Source of the DNA: Bifidobacterium sp. ESL0800
GTDB taxonomy: Bacteria; Actinomycetota; Actinomycetes; Actinomycetales; Bifidobacteriaceae
Assembly (NCBI RefSeq): GCF_029395355.1
Contig: NZ_CP113913.1
Span: 1,922,001-1,986,000 of the forward strand
DNA: 64,000 bases
Direction: 5' to 3'
Below are positions 53,001 through 61,775 of this stretch, in pieces. A program made the translations under genes and the position numbers. The stretch's first letter is position 1, and each line of letters opens with the position of its first letter. The notes under the pieces are model-generated. The model did no database searches and was not told where the DNA came from. It saw only the letters and a program-made list of their open reading frames with translations.

Positions 53001-53264
53001 ACTTCTACTGCCGCCTCGCAAACCGCGCAAGTGGTCATCATGAACGACGACATCGCCGACGTGCCGCGCGCCGTCGCCATCGCCCGCCAGACCAAGCGCA
53101 CCATGCTGCAGGCCGTGGTCACTGGCCTCGGCCTGGCGCTGGTCTGTATGGTCGCCGCCGCGTTCGACCTCATTCCCGTCGTCGTCGGTGCGTTCACCCA
53201 GGAGGCCATCGACGTCGTCTCAATTCTCTGGGCCCTGACTGCCCTGCGCGAACGGGATGTATAA
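50076..53264 (+). CDS. P1-type (heavy-metal-like) ATPase with large disordered inserts
   Basis: 1062 residues from ATG 50076 (CAAGGAG upstream). The phosphorylation site is Asp544 in DKTGTLT. MLTGDSRASADVIAAEVG, GDGVNDAPVLAAADIG and the actuator segment LSAINGEPLPR are present. The key membrane motif reads TPCPLLIAAP, so CPL replaces CPC. The usual SEHP locus reads SVHILAQ, without proline. There is no N-terminal CxxC metal-binding domain. Three low-complexity inserts (~155-363, ~575-625, ~700-838) roughly double the loop lengths. Expected to pump a metal ion, substrate unclear. It precedes the palindromes (family E) and purA. Confidence 0.85.
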   Translation: MRVIRKVADICRQVPMLPTTIVAAVFVALFWNYRPWMGGFGALKIGNFVAAPPSVGAWHIGPFAFNPSVGQFIVVLLVAYSVFDSVRGMVASLKAGHVGIDVLAILALLSTLGVQEYWAAWAVVLMIWSGEAIESFAQAKAESNLSALVAAAPQMAHVSDLPGVGATGNSAADHSADKTRSQDVGVPRSDSDTDSLCNTENIGNAGNARNTGDIRDAGDTDRAANRHSQASEIGRGVVTSADSLDSNENAGNARLDALFANSDKRLADGFRATLAAALPRGNARERENNLCVIDTDDCNCELSSVAKDNAASSRNRSRGSRGSQGRRAQQAGSLARHTFIGGSLARTSQASKTLESQASQDAHFHTVPVDQVKLGDVLVVLPGETIPVDGKLLSGTATLDLSAINGEPLPRTVFAGARVMSGAINGSTMIVIRATQLAKDSQYQQTMQLVDSARSSRAPVVKTADVLAVPFTIISLVIGIAAWIASGTPERFAQVLVLATPCPLLIAAPVAYMAGTGRLAKAGILTKTQEVLENLGKVSHIFFDKTGTLTVTRPQVVRVDVPDEARRRLPDLLGLDGAEAGVGLKPESEAESKSEVEPKSARKSKSDSGRSHPDSRSQRDLYNKDTYIKDIIVELAAVVETYSVHILAQGIVAAGAAASKKLHNGRTAFPVVKGVHEDAGNGVEGKVEGHTVRVGRLGFVTGASRNSEGSFAKSTLLNRADDTASTAGRVNVAAKTSGTDNPEQVDHAGIGSQGSRDNRKDTENALADNGSSFISRTAGARDFVSGDQAGNDPCGHRGGNEAISADSRDKKDSTSDVSGSPCKEPYRGQEFPASQFKARAADEMAAYVSIDGILAACIVLRDVPRSNARESLQRLRSLGVDAVTMLTGDSRASADVIAAEVGIDDVRADLLPQDKVSAVKAVSHEALRRPAKVETFLDRLSGQPKPRPISVMVGDGVNDAPVLAAADIGIAMTDGTSTAASQTAQVVIMNDDIADVPRAVAIARQTKRTMLQAVVTGLGLALVCMVAAAFDLIPVVVGAFTQEAIDVVSILWALTALRERDV

Positions 53265-53353
53265 GAAGAATATCTGCTTTTGCGTGTTGATATGTTCGTG
53301 TGCTTGAACTGAAGGCGCTAAATATATGCCGTTAAAATGTGAAAGACCTGCAA

Positions 53354-53512
53354 AATCCGCATTTTATTGGCATCTTGGTGCACCAAGTTCCCATATTTTC
53401 GTAGTTTGGCTGCGGAATTGCCATAAAAACGGCATCTTGGTGCACCAAGAATAGGTGTTTTCGTAACTTTGATGGGGGAATTACCGTAAAAACGGCATCT
53501 TGGTGCACCAAG
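53354..53512. repeat. Three tandem repeats with a perfect palindrome (family E) upstream of purA
   Basis: CTTGGTGCACCAAG (14-bp perfect palindrome) occurs at 53374-53387, 53436-53449 and 53499-53512, spaced 62-63 bases. Each is preceded by (A/G)GCATC and, in the last two, by a CCATAAAAACGG/CCGTAAAAACGG segment. They lie between the ATPase stop (53264) and purA (53622), in a 357-base gap with no gene. Confidence 0.9.
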
Positions 53513-53539
53513 ATGGCTCAATAACGCAGAATTCACAAT

Positions 53540-53570
53540 TTGATTAGGGGACAGCGGCTGCTGGTATAGG
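53540..53570 (+). promoter_or_regulatory. Candidate promoter of purA
   Basis: TTGATT (53540-53545) and TATAGG (53565-53570) are separated by 19 bases, a little long for a typical promoter. The TGG before TATAGG resembles an extended -10. The purA ATG with GGGAGG is about 50 bases downstream. Confidence 0.3.
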
Positions 53571-53621
53571 CGTGACGGTAGGCTTGTAACGGCGAAATAA
53601 CGCGAATCTCGGGAGGTTAGT

Positions 53622-54923
53622 ATGCCTGGAATTGTTCTGATTGGTGCTCAATGGGGAGATGAAGGCAAAGGCAAGGCGACCGACCTCATCGGCACGAAAG
53701 TCGACTATGTCGCACGTTTCAACGGCGGCAACAACGCGGGCCACACCGTCGTCGTCGGCGATGAGACCTATGCGCTGCACCTGCTGCCCAGCGGTGTGGT
53801 GAACCCACACGTCACGCCGGTCATCGGCAACGGCGTCGTGGTTGACCCAGAGGTGCTCTTCGAGGAGATCGACGGGCTTGAGGCTCGTGGTGTGGACTGC
53901 TCGAAGTTGCGTGTCAGCGAATCCGCGCAGGTCATCGCGCCGTATCACCGAGTCATCGACAAGGTGACCGAGCGCTTCCTCGGCAAGCACAAGATCGGCA
54001 CCACCGGCCGCGGCATCGGCCCGGCCTACGCCGACAAGATCAACCGTGTGGGCATCCGCGTGCACGACCTCTTCGACGCCGACCGCCTGCGCGACAAGGT
54101 GGAGGCGAGCCTGCACCAGAAGAACCAGATGCTCGTCAAGCTTTACAACCGCCGTCCGATTGACGTCGACGAGACCACCGACGAGCTGCTGAAGCTCGGC
54201 GAACGCCTGAAACCCTACGCCACCAACACCTCGCTGCTGCTGAACAAGGCGATTGCCGACGGCAAGACCGTGCTCTTCGAGGGCGGCCAGGCCACGATGC
54301 TCGACGTTGACCACGGCACGTATCCGTTTGTCACCTCTTCCAACCCGACCGCCGGCGGCGCCTGCACCGGCACGGGCGTCGGGCCCACCAAGATCGACCG
54401 CGTCATCGGCGTGGCCAAGGCGTACGTCACCCGCGTGGGCGAGGGCCCGTTCCCGACCGAGCTGTTGGATGATTCCGGCGAATGGCTGCGCGCACAGGGC
54501 CACGAGTTCGGCGTGACCACCGGCCGTCCGCGTCGTTGCGGCTGGTTCGATGCCGTCGTCACCCGTTACGCCACGCAGGTCAACGGCCTGACCGACATCG
54601 TGCTCACCAAGCTCGACGTGCTCACCGGCCTCAACGAGATTCCGATCTGCGTCGCCTACGATGTCGACAACGGCGATGGCACCCATACTCGTTACGACGA
54701 TATGCCTATCGACCAGGAGGCGTTCGCCAACGCCAAGCCCGTCTACGAGACCATGCCCGGTTGGACTGAGGACATCTCGAAGGTGCACAAGTTCGAGGAC
54801 CTGCCGGCCAACACCCAGGCCTACGTCAAGCGCCTCGAGGAGATTTCCAACTGCCGCATCTCCGCTATCGGCACCGGTCCACAGCGCGACCACATCATCG
54901 AGGTGCGCTCGCTCGTCGACTGA
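53622..54923 (+). CDS. purA: Adenylosuccinate synthetase
   Basis: 433 residues with GGGAGG before the [17 protein letters not shown] is the GTP-binding loop with the catalytic Asp and His (His of [10 protein letters not shown]). Also [34 protein letters not shown] and GEGPFPTEL. It joins IMP and aspartate with GTP, the committed step to AMP. Length and motif order match the family. The palindrome array lies upstream, a pair of family D palindromes downstream, followed by a ClC gene. No other purine genes are nearby. Very likely cytoplasmic and essential. Confidence 0.98.
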   Translation: MPGIVLIGAQWGDEGKGKATDLIGTKVDYVARFNGGNNAGHTVVVGDETYALHLLPSGVVNPHVTPVIGNGVVVDPEVLFEEIDGLEARGVDCSKLRVSESAQVIAPYHRVIDKVTERFLGKHKIGTTGRGIGPAYADKINRVGIRVHDLFDADRLRDKVEASLHQKNQMLVKLYNRRPIDVDETTDELLKLGERLKPYATNTSLLLNKAIADGKTVLFEGGQATMLDVDHGTYPFVTSSNPTAGGACTGTGVGPTKIDRVIGVAKAYVTRVGEGPFPTELLDDSGEWLRAQGHEFGVTTGRPRRCGWFDAVVTRYATQVNGLTDIVLTKLDVLTGLNEIPICVAYDVDNGDGTHTRYDDMPIDQEAFANAKPVYETMPGWTEDISKVHKFEDLPANTQAYVKRLEEISNCRISAIGTGPQRDHIIEVRSLVD

Positions 54924-54939
54924 GGCAGTGACGCTGACG

Positions 54940-55028
54940 AAAAAAGTGCATTTTAGGATTGCTAAAGTGCACTTTTTACGTTGTGGTGTGCGAAAAGTGC
55001 GTTTTGGGTTTGCTAATTCGCACTTTTT
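54940..55028. repeat. Two tandem imperfect palindromes (family D) between purA and ClC
   Basis: Copy 1 (54940-54977) has arms AAAAAGTGCA and TGCACTTTTT. Copy 2 (54991-55028) has arms CGAAAAGTGCG and CGCACTTTTTG. Copies start 51 bases apart and share the internal TTTTNGG.TTGCTAA. The last ends 15 bases before the ClC start. Nearly identical copies lie between menB and menE at 61687-61775. Confidence 0.88.
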
Positions 55029-55042
55029 GCACTGAGACTGGA

Positions 55043-56611
55043 ATGAGTGGCTCTGTTTGCTCGGGAGAGGATTGGCAACAAATGGCAACGGTGGGCATAT
55101 CGCGGCGCAGCCAGTGGATTGTGGCGGCGCGCGCGGTGGTCTGCGGCCTGATTGCCGGGGTGCTCGTCACCTGCTACCGCCAGGGCATCGAATGGGGCAC
55201 GCAGTTCGCGCGCTGGATGTACCCGCAAATCCGCAGTAATCCGTGGTTTATCGCACCGTGGGCGCTCGCGGCCGTGCTCGTCGGTCTCTTCGTCGCCTGG
55301 CTGGTCCGGCTCGAGCCGATGGCGTCCGGCAGCGGCATCCCGCAGGTCGAGGGCGTGGTGCGGCTCGGCTTGAAAATGCGGGCGGGCATCGTACTGATCG
55401 TCCGGTTCGCCGGCGGTCTGCTCTGCGGCATGTTCGGCCTCTCGCTCGGCCGCGAAGGCCCCTCGATTCAGATCGGCGCCGCCGCCAGCCAAGGCACGAC
55501 GCAAATAATGAGAAGGTTCTGGTATAAAGGCGGAGCCGTCGCGGATTCAGCTGATGCAGACGGTTTGGATTCCGTGAATATGGACGTGCGCAATAAAACG
55601 AGCGTCAATAATAGTGGTATTCATGTCGATAGTGCCGGTCGTCAACCATCCGATAGCGATTTTTCGCTGAAACCCCGCCGTCGCGCAAACGGCCATGACG
55701 GCGCGGGCGGCTCCAAAACCGCTGAAACGAACATTCTCATCACCGCCGGTGCCGCCGCCGGCCTTTCCTCAGCGTTCAACGCCCCGCTTTCCGGCATGAT
55801 GTTCGCGCTGGAAGAAGTACATCACAACTTCTCGCCGGCCATCCTGCTTTCGGCCGCGGCCGCCTCGCTTTCCGCCGATTTCGTCTCGAAATACTGGTTC
55901 GGCCTGAAGCCGGTGCTCGACTTCGCGCGCCTGACGCAGCTGAGCCTGCCGCAGTATTGGTGGATGCTGCCGCTCGGCCTTGTTGCCGGCCTCGTCGGCG
56001 TAGCGATGAACAAGCTGCTGCTCGGCTTCCAGACGCTATATAACAAACTGCCGTGGTGGTCGCGTCCGATGATTTCGCTGGCCGTCGCGTTGCCGGTCGG
56101 CATCTTCCTGCCGCAGGTTCTGGGCGGCGGCGAAAGCCTGATCGGCTTCGCCGAGCGTGCGACCGACGGCATCGCGTTCCTAGCAATCCTATTGGCCGTC
56201 AAAATGCTGTTCACTTCGACAAGCTTCGGCAGCGGTGTACCTGGCGGCATTTTCATGCCGATTCTCGCGGTCGGCACGCTCACCGGTTCCATTTGCGGCG
56301 TCGCGCTTCACGCCATCGAAATCAACGGCAGTCCGCTGGTGCCCGCCAGCGTCATCCCGCTGTTCGCCGTCTGCGCGATGGCCGGGGCGCTCACGGCGTC
56401 CGTCAAGGCGCCGATGACCTCGATCCTGCTGACCGTCGAGATGAGCGGTACCCTGATGCACATGCTCCCGGTCGCCGCGTGCAGCTTCATCGCCCTGCTG
56501 GTCTCAGACCTGGCCGGCACCAAACCGATCTACGACGCCCTCCTCGACCGCTATATAGCCGGCCATCCGGAGCAACTGCCCAAAAACGTCATTTCGACGA
56601 TTCTGGACTGA
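55043..56611 (+). CDS. ClC-family chloride channel/antiporter
   Basis: 522 residues if started at ATG 55043. A second ATG at 55082 (GAGAGG about 13 bases upstream) gives a plausible shorter form, so the start is uncertain. Selectivity motifs are GSGIPQ, GREGPS and GGIFMP (of the G(K/R)EGP and GxFxP signatures). Many hydrophobic helices span the protein. In GREGP the glutamate is the gating/proton-coupling residue of Cl-/H+ exchangers. A low-complexity stretch (~155-220; DADGLDSVNMDVRNKTSVNN) breaks the usual helix spacing. Context with purA is typical in bifidobacteria. Confidence 0.9.
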   Translation: MSGSVCSGEDWQQMATVGISRRSQWIVAARAVVCGLIAGVLVTCYRQGIEWGTQFARWMYPQIRSNPWFIAPWALAAVLVGLFVAWLVRLEPMASGSGIPQVEGVVRLGLKMRAGIVLIVRFAGGLLCGMFGLSLGREGPSIQIGAAASQGTTQIMRRFWYKGGAVADSADADGLDSVNMDVRNKTSVNNSGIHVDSAGRQPSDSDFSLKPRRRANGHDGAGGSKTAETNILITAGAAAGLSSAFNAPLSGMMFALEEVHHNFSPAILLSAAAASLSADFVSKYWFGLKPVLDFARLTQLSLPQYWWMLPLGLVAGLVGVAMNKLLLGFQTLYNKLPWWSRPMISLAVALPVGIFLPQVLGGGESLIGFAERATDGIAFLAILLAVKMLFTSTSFGSGVPGGIFMPILAVGTLTGSICGVALHAIEINGSPLVPASVIPLFAVCAMAGALTASVKAPMTSILLTVEMSGTLMHMLPVAACSFIALLVSDLAGTKPIYDALLDRYIAGHPEQLPKNVISTILD

Positions 56612-56748
56612 ACGCGGCTACTTGAGTCTGTCATATTACTATTTAGTCATTTATCAAATATTTGTATGAATATATCGGCAGACAGGTGTAATCTGTATCG
56701 CGTAATTTATCCCAATCCAGTGAGTCTGGATGAGAAGAAGGGAACAAT

Positions 56749-58422
56749 ATGGCAAAGAAGAGATATGCCATTGTCGCATCGTTCGCGGCGGCGTGCATGA
56801 TGATGGCCGGTATCGGCGTCGGCTCGGCAAGCGCGGCTGAGACGCCGACGGCCAAGGATGCACCTGCTGCCACGCAGCAGACGCAGTCCGTCAGCAAAGA
56901 CGCGGCGCAGAGCAGCGATGCCAAAGTCGATGCGAACGCGACGACTGCCGATTCGTCCAATAAGAGCGATGCCACGGCGCAGGCCAAGCCGCAAACGCAG
57001 GCTCAGCCCAAGGCTCAGGCCCAGTCCGAGCAGAAGCCGTCCGCACAGCCCCAGCCGGCCGTGCAGCCGCGCGAGACCCCGTCCAGCAGCAGCGATGGCG
57101 TGGGTGTCAGCGGCATCAAGATCACCGATGTGAAGGTCACCGACGTCGGTGCCCACACCGCGAACCTCAGCTTCGATTATCAGATTACGTGGCCTAATGG
57201 CCATCCCGCCAATCATCCGATTAACGGCGAGACCGATCGTATCGCTCCGATCATTTCCTTCACCAACGTCACCAGCATGACCGCGCGTTCGGCCAAGGGC
57301 GGGTGCACGCAATACAAGGATCCGACGACGCATCAGACCACTACGAACTGCCGTGCTTTCAGCGGATACAATCCGGGCAAACTGGATATCGATCACAATG
57401 ATGCGCACATTGACGATAATATGACCGCTCAGACGTATGCGCAGGACTACGGTTCGCACTATGTGGGCGACTATTCCAACGCTGACTCGGTTTTCGACGG
57501 ACAGGGGCAGCAGTTCACCCGTTACGGTTTCTCCAATGCCGATTACAAGTTCGGCTATCCTTACGACGCCTCCAAGAAGACCGGTCATTTCGACATGTCG
57601 TTGATCGGCCTTGAGCCGGGCACTCACTATGAGAATCAGAACGTGAACGCCAACGGCCAGGACCTCACCTATGCCGATCCTTACGTCATGCTCGATGAGC
57701 ACGCCAAGGAGCTCGTGGCCCAGGGCAAGAAGGATCAGACCGTCAACACCCACATCATGCAGCTGCTTGTCGGCGTCGAGTATATGGACTTCTACGATCA
57801 AGGCAACGGCGTGTCGTACACGGAAGGCGTTCCGTCCGGCAATTTCGTCCAGATTCCCGCCTTCACCACCAAGGCTGCGCCGACAGCGCCTGCGTCCGGC
57901 GACCTCAACGATGGCAACAAAGGCGATGTGTCCGCGCCGAGCAACCCCGTGGCCGGTTCGCCGTCGCGTATCTATATCCACAACCTTTCCGAGGCGTGCA
58001 AGGCCGGTGCCGACGATACCGCCGATTCCAAGCCTTCCTGCTTCTGGGCTGGTTACATCTATTCCGACCCGACCCAGCTGACCGATCCGTCCGGCGCTCC
58101 GTACCTTACGGTGAAGAGCGACGACAAGGGCTACTACGTCGAACCGCTGCTGCCGAGCGACAAGACCGGCGTGCACAAGATCGCGTTGCTCGACGAGAAC
58201 GGTGCGCTCGCTGGCTGGACGACGGTGAACATTGCCACGCCGCCCACCCCTCCGTCCGGCAGCCATCCGACTGATCCGGCCGCAGGCAAGACCGGCAACA
58301 AGGCCGATAACGGCAAGAAGCTCGCGAATACGGGCGCTTCGGTGGCCTACGTTGCGCTCGCTGCCGCCGCGTCGTTGACGCTGGCCGCCGGTGTCTCGCT
58401 GGCTCGCCGCCGTCGCGCATGA
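56749..58422 (+). CDS. LAxTG-anchored surface protein
   Basis: 557 residues. Signal peptide ~1-29 (KKRYAIVASFAAACMMMAGIGVGSASA), a Gln/Ala/Lys/Pro-rich stalk (~30-110) and an ectodomain of unknown type (~115-380; Asp/Tyr/Asn-rich, PYDASKKTGHFDMSLIGL). A further domain (~400-500) has a possible disulfide (ACKAGADD...PSCFW). The C-terminus has LANTGA, a hydrophobic segment and RRRRA. LAxTG is the signal of class E sortases, and neither class C sortase here would be expected to use it. It has its own terminator-like hairpin downstream. Function unknown. Confidence 0.82.
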   Translation: MAKKRYAIVASFAAACMMMAGIGVGSASAAETPTAKDAPAATQQTQSVSKDAAQSSDAKVDANATTADSSNKSDATAQAKPQTQAQPKAQAQSEQKPSAQPQPAVQPRETPSSSSDGVGVSGIKITDVKVTDVGAHTANLSFDYQITWPNGHPANHPINGETDRIAPIISFTNVTSMTARSAKGGCTQYKDPTTHQTTTNCRAFSGYNPGKLDIDHNDAHIDDNMTAQTYAQDYGSHYVGDYSNADSVFDGQGQQFTRYGFSNADYKFGYPYDASKKTGHFDMSLIGLEPGTHYENQNVNANGQDLTYADPYVMLDEHAKELVAQGKKDQTVNTHIMQLLVGVEYMDFYDQGNGVSYTEGVPSGNFVQIPAFTTKAAPTAPASGDLNDGNKGDVSAPSNPVAGSPSRIYIHNLSEACKAGADDTADSKPSCFWAGYIYSDPTQLTDPSGAPYLTVKSDDKGYYVEPLLPSDKTGVHKIALLDENGALAGWTTVNIATPPTPPSGSHPTDPAAGKTGNKADNGKKLANTGASVAYVALAAAASLTLAAGVSLARRRRA

Positions 58423-58488
58423 TTGCGTGACTGTATGAGGCGATAGCCGCCGGCCGTTGATATTGCGGTCGGCGATTGATACATACAG

Positions 58489-58535
58489 AATTCCCGGGAA
58501 TCGATGTCCATCTGATCGGTCCCGGGAATTTTGTA
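58489..58535 (+). terminator. Intrinsic terminator of the LAxTG surface protein gene
   Basis: AATTCCCGGGA and TCCCGGGAATT form a perfect 11-bp stem, followed by TTGTATG. The stem is about 67 bases after the stop. Confidence 0.85.
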
Positions 58536-58627
58536 TGCGTTATGGCCCGATGGGTTTTACGGATGGTTGAAACCGATCTGTCACAACCCATCGGCCGGTT
58601 TGCACTATACGGCCGTTTCTGCAATCT

Positions 58628-60058
58628 TTACCACAAACCGAGCAGTTTCCGCCAAAGGGTGCCGACGCCGGCGTAGATGACGAGGTTGACGAGGCTGACG
58701 ATGAAGCCGGTCTTCCACCATTCCTTCTGGCTGACGTAGCTGGTCGAGAAGTAGATCGACGCGGTGCCGGTGCCGTAATGGGTCGTGCCGGGGGAGACGC
58801 AGGTCAACAGGCCGAGCAGCATGGTCGCCACGATCGGCGGCACCCCAAGCGAGACCAGGATGAGCGCGAACGGAATAAAGAACGTCTGTACGTGGACGAG
58901 CACGCTGGTGAGCAGGTAGTGCACGTAAAGGTAGAGCAGCACGATGACCACGATGGCCAGCCACGCCGGGATGCCCGCCACGCTTGAGGTGAGGACCTTC
59001 TTGATCCAGCCGACCACGCCGGTCTCGTTGAGATAACCGGTGACGCCGATGAGCGGCGCGAGCCACAGCAGGATGTTCCAGCCCTGCTTTTCGGCGAAGA
59101 CGTCGTCAAGGTCGATGACGCGCAGGATGAGCAGGACGGTCAGGCCGAACAGGGCGATGAGCGTGTTGTCGAGCTTGGTGACCGACGAGGTGCCCCAGAG
59201 GATGACGACCAAAACGAACGCGGTGATCATCAGGTACTCGTTGATGGCCATTTTCGGCATCTTTTTCAGCGCGTCCTGGGCGGTTTTGTGAACGACGGAG
59301 AGGTCGGCGCTCTGGCTTTCCAGGTGATGAATGGCGAGGATGACAATCGGCACCACCACGGCCGCGAGCAGCGTGGGCACACTGGCGTAGGCGAACCATT
59401 GGAACCATGAGATCGTGATATGGAAGGTGCTGGCGGCCATGCTCGCTACCAGCGGATTCGTGGCCATCGAGGTGAGGAAAAGCCCGCCGATGATCAGGTT
59501 CAGATGGAAAGTGGCCAGTGTGAGAAACGAGCTCACCGAGCGCTTGCCCGGGTCCTTCGGCTCGTCAAGCGCTTCGACCAGCGACTGGTTGATGGGGAAG
59601 AGGATACCGGCTCCGCGCGCGTTGGTGTTGGGGATGACCGGCGCCAGAATGAGGTCGCAGATGGCCATGACGTATGCCAGCGCCAGCGGGCTGCGGCCGA
59701 AATGCGCGATGAGCCAGTAGGCCATGCGCGCGCCGAGATTGGTCTTGCGGAAGCCGATGGCCATGAAGAACGCGAAAAGCACGAGCCACACCGGCCCGGA
59801 CCCGAAGAACGAGATGAGCGTACCAGCCGGCATGGTGAAGGTCAGGCCCAGCAGCGACATCATCGTCAGTGAGAGGATCGACAGCGGCGCGACGTTGAGC
59901 ACGCAGCCGGCCAGGAAGAAGAGCACGATGGCGAAGCTATGCCAGCCGGCGGTCTGCACATGCGCCGGCGCGGGCGTGAACCACATCGCCACCAGTCCTA
60001 CGCAGCAGAGCAGAAAAACAATAAGCGGGATTTTCTTTTTGGTCGAAGCTGAGGCCAT
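58628..60058 (-). CDS. DASS-family (SLC13/CitT-like) anion transporter
   Basis: 476 residues from the ATG giving MASASTKKK, with AAAGGATTG upstream at 13 bases. Longer starts exist (to 60151), but they add an unlikely basic N-terminus. About twelve hydrophobic spans. Two SNT-type helical hairpin signatures are visible: ILAPVIPNTNARGAG and the second-half GLLTCVSPGTTHYGTGTA (the CitT P-loop). TMMSLLGLTFTMPAG and LSILSLTM also fit DASS. Members exchange or symport di- and tricarboxylates such as malate, 2-oxoglutarate and citrate. Substrate not decidable. It is convergent with the surface protein gene. Confidence 0.87.
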   Translation of the reverse strand: MASASTKKKIPLIVFLLCCVGLVAMWFTPAPAHVQTAGWHSFAIVLFFLAGCVLNVAPLSILSLTMMSLLGLTFTMPAGTLISFFGSGPVWLVLFAFFMAIGFRKTNLGARMAYWLIAHFGRSPLALAYVMAICDLILAPVIPNTNARGAGILFPINQSLVEALDEPKDPGKRSVSSFLTLATFHLNLIIGGLFLTSMATNPLVASMAASTFHITISWFQWFAYASVPTLLAAVVVPIVILAIHHLESQSADLSVVHKTAQDALKKMPKMAINEYLMITAFVLVVILWGTSSVTKLDNTLIALFGLTVLLILRVIDLDDVFAEKQGWNILLWLAPLIGVTGYLNETGVVGWIKKVLTSSVAGIPAWLAIVVIVLLYLYVHYLLTSVLVHVQTFFIPFALILVSLGVPPIVATMLLGLLTCVSPGTTHYGTGTASIYFSTSYVSQKEWWKTGFIVSLVNLVIYAGVGTLWRKLLGLW

Positions 60059-60243
60059 GACGGAAACCACAATCCTTTCAGGGAAGCCATATCCTGCGTA
60101 TAGCCGATTTCGCGCACGGCTTCGCAGGGCGAGGTCGCTATCGAATAGCAACTAACACCATACGGCAATAAGCGTGTTATGGCCAGAGCTCAAAGGTAAT
60201 ACGTTAAAGGTTTGTAGTAAGGCGTCGGTGTCGGGAGCGCGGT

Positions 60244-60609
60244 TCAGCGGCGCTCGCGCACGGCCAGCGTCACTGTCGAAACGCTGGTGAGCTTGCTGCC
60301 CATCCGCACCTCCACGCGCCAGGTCTGCGTGGTCCGGCCGACGAAATCCGGGGTGGCGGTGGCTGTGAGCGTGCCCGAGGAAACCGGGCGGAAATGGTGG
60401 GTCGAGATGTCGACGCCGACGGCGACGTGAGCCTTGTCGAGACGCGCCAAAGCGCCTAAACTCGCGGCTTCTTCGGCGAGCACGGCGTTCACCCCGCCAT
60501 GAAGTATGCCGAAAGGCTGGAGCAGGTTTTCGGTGACCGGCAGGGTCAGAATGACCTTCGAGCCGGAAATTTCCTGTTGGCGTATTCCCAGATAATTGGC
60601 AAGTGACAT
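60244..60609 (-). CDS. Hotdog-fold thioesterase (PaaI/MenI-like)
   Basis: 121 residues from the ATG giving MSLANYLGIRQQE, with GAGGTC upstream. NLLQPFGILHGGVNAVLAEEAAS is the PaaI/MenI hotdog active region, with the catalytic acid and glycine-rich turn. VGVDISTHHFRPV and TQTWRVEVR follow. Such proteins cleave acyl-CoA esters. 1,4-dihydroxy-2-naphthoyl-CoA thioesterase (MenI) is of this type, and menB and menE are divergent neighbours, so MenI is plausible. It ends 186 bases after the transporter start. An upstream in-frame region exists but no better start. Confidence 0.8.
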   Translation of the reverse strand: MSLANYLGIRQQEISGSKVILTLPVTENLLQPFGILHGGVNAVLAEEAASLGALARLDKAHVAVGVDISTHHFRPVSSGTLTATATPDFVGRTTQTWRVEVRMGSKLTSVSTVTLAVRERR

Positions 60610-60808
60610 CAGGCTGGACCTCGTTTCTGCGCGGCAAGGAAACCGTGCGTGGCGTATGAACCGTGCGTGGCTTGGTTGGGCGGAAAGCGAAACCGGCAGT
60701 CCAACGATTGACCAAAACGGAACCGAAACCGTAAGGTGAAGCGCAGCACATTCATAGCATACAGCGGCTTGGATGCGGTAGGGTGAAATGAACCATGAAG
60801 GAGAGGCA

Positions 60809-61633
60809 ATGACAAGCGACCAAACCTTTGAGACCGTCAAGGAGTATGACGAAATACTCTTCGAACGGCTCGATCATATAGCCAAAATCACCATCAACCG
60901 GCCGGAGAAGCGCAACGCTTTCACACCGAAGACCATCGAGGAGTTGATTGACGCCTTCACCATCTGCCGCGACGACGCGACGGTCGGTGTCATCATCTTC
61001 ACCGGCGCGGGCGACCTCGCGTTCTCGTCGGGCGGCGACCAGGGCGTGCGCGGCAACGGCGGTTACGTCGGTTCCGACCACGTCGCGCGCTTGAACGTGC
61101 TCGACCTGCAGCACCTCATCCGTATCATCCCCAAGCCCGTCATCGCGATGGTGCGTGGCTGGTCCGTGGGCGGCGGCAATGTGCTGCAACTGGTCTGCGA
61201 CCTGACCATCGCGGCCGACAACGCCAAATTCGGCCAGACCGGTCCCAAGGTCGGCAGCTTCGACGCAGGCTACGGTTCCGGCCTGCTCGCCGATGTCATC
61301 GGCCAGAAGCGTGCGAAGGAAGTCTGGTTCCTCGGCCACTTCTACACCGCCGAGGAGGCGCTGCAGATGGGCTGGATCAACAAGGTCGTCCCCCTGGCCG
61401 ACATCGAGGACGAGACCATCAAGTGGTGCCGCGAGCTGCTGACCAAGTCGCCGATGGCTCTGCGCTTCATCAAGGCCTCCATGAACGCCGCGACCGACGG
61501 GCTCGCCGGCCTGCAGCAGTTCGGCGGCGACGCGACCATGCTCTTCTACACCACCGACGAGGCCAAGGAGGGCCGCGACGCCTTCAACGAGAAGCGCACG
61601 CCGAATTTCGACCAGTTCCCGAAGTTCCCGTGA
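60809..61633 (+). CDS. menB: 1,4-dihydroxy-2-naphthoyl-CoA synthase
   Basis: 274 residues, ATG with GAAGGAGAGG upstream (an earlier ATG at 60788 is part of the leader). [16 protein letters not shown] and [10 protein letters not shown] are the crotonase oxyanion segments. [41 protein letters not shown] and the C-terminal [15 protein letters not shown] are specific to MenB. The enzyme cyclises o-succinylbenzoyl-CoA. Length matches the family. It is divergent from the thioesterase and upstream of menE, with family D palindromes between. Confidence 0.95.
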   Translation: MTSDQTFETVKEYDEILFERLDHIAKITINRPEKRNAFTPKTIEELIDAFTICRDDATVGVIIFTGAGDLAFSSGGDQGVRGNGGYVGSDHVARLNVLDLQHLIRIIPKPVIAMVRGWSVGGGNVLQLVCDLTIAADNAKFGQTGPKVGSFDAGYGSGLLADVIGQKRAKEVWFLGHFYTAEEALQMGWINKVVPLADIEDETIKWCRELLTKSPMALRFIKASMNAATDGLAGLQQFGGDATMLFYTTDEAKEGRDAFNEKRTPNFDQFPKFP

Positions 61634-61686
61634 TCGAGGGCGGGCTGCGGCTTGTGATTGTAGACGCTCTGCGGCCCATGTCGTGT

Positions 61687-61775
61687 GCAAAAAGTGCGTT
61701 TTAGCACTGCTAATTCGCACTTTTTGACCTGTCAGGTGTAAAAAGTGCGTTTTAGCGATGTCAGTTCGCACTTTT
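61687..61775. repeat. Two tandem imperfect palindromes (family D) between menB and menE
   Basis: Copies at 61687-61727 and 61740-61775 with arms AAAAAGTGCG and CGCACTTTTT, starting 53 bases apart. A third partial element (TCGCACTTTGATGTGAAAAAAG) runs to about 61798. The inner segment TTTTAG...TGCTAATTCGCAC matches the copies near purA. Confidence 0.85.
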
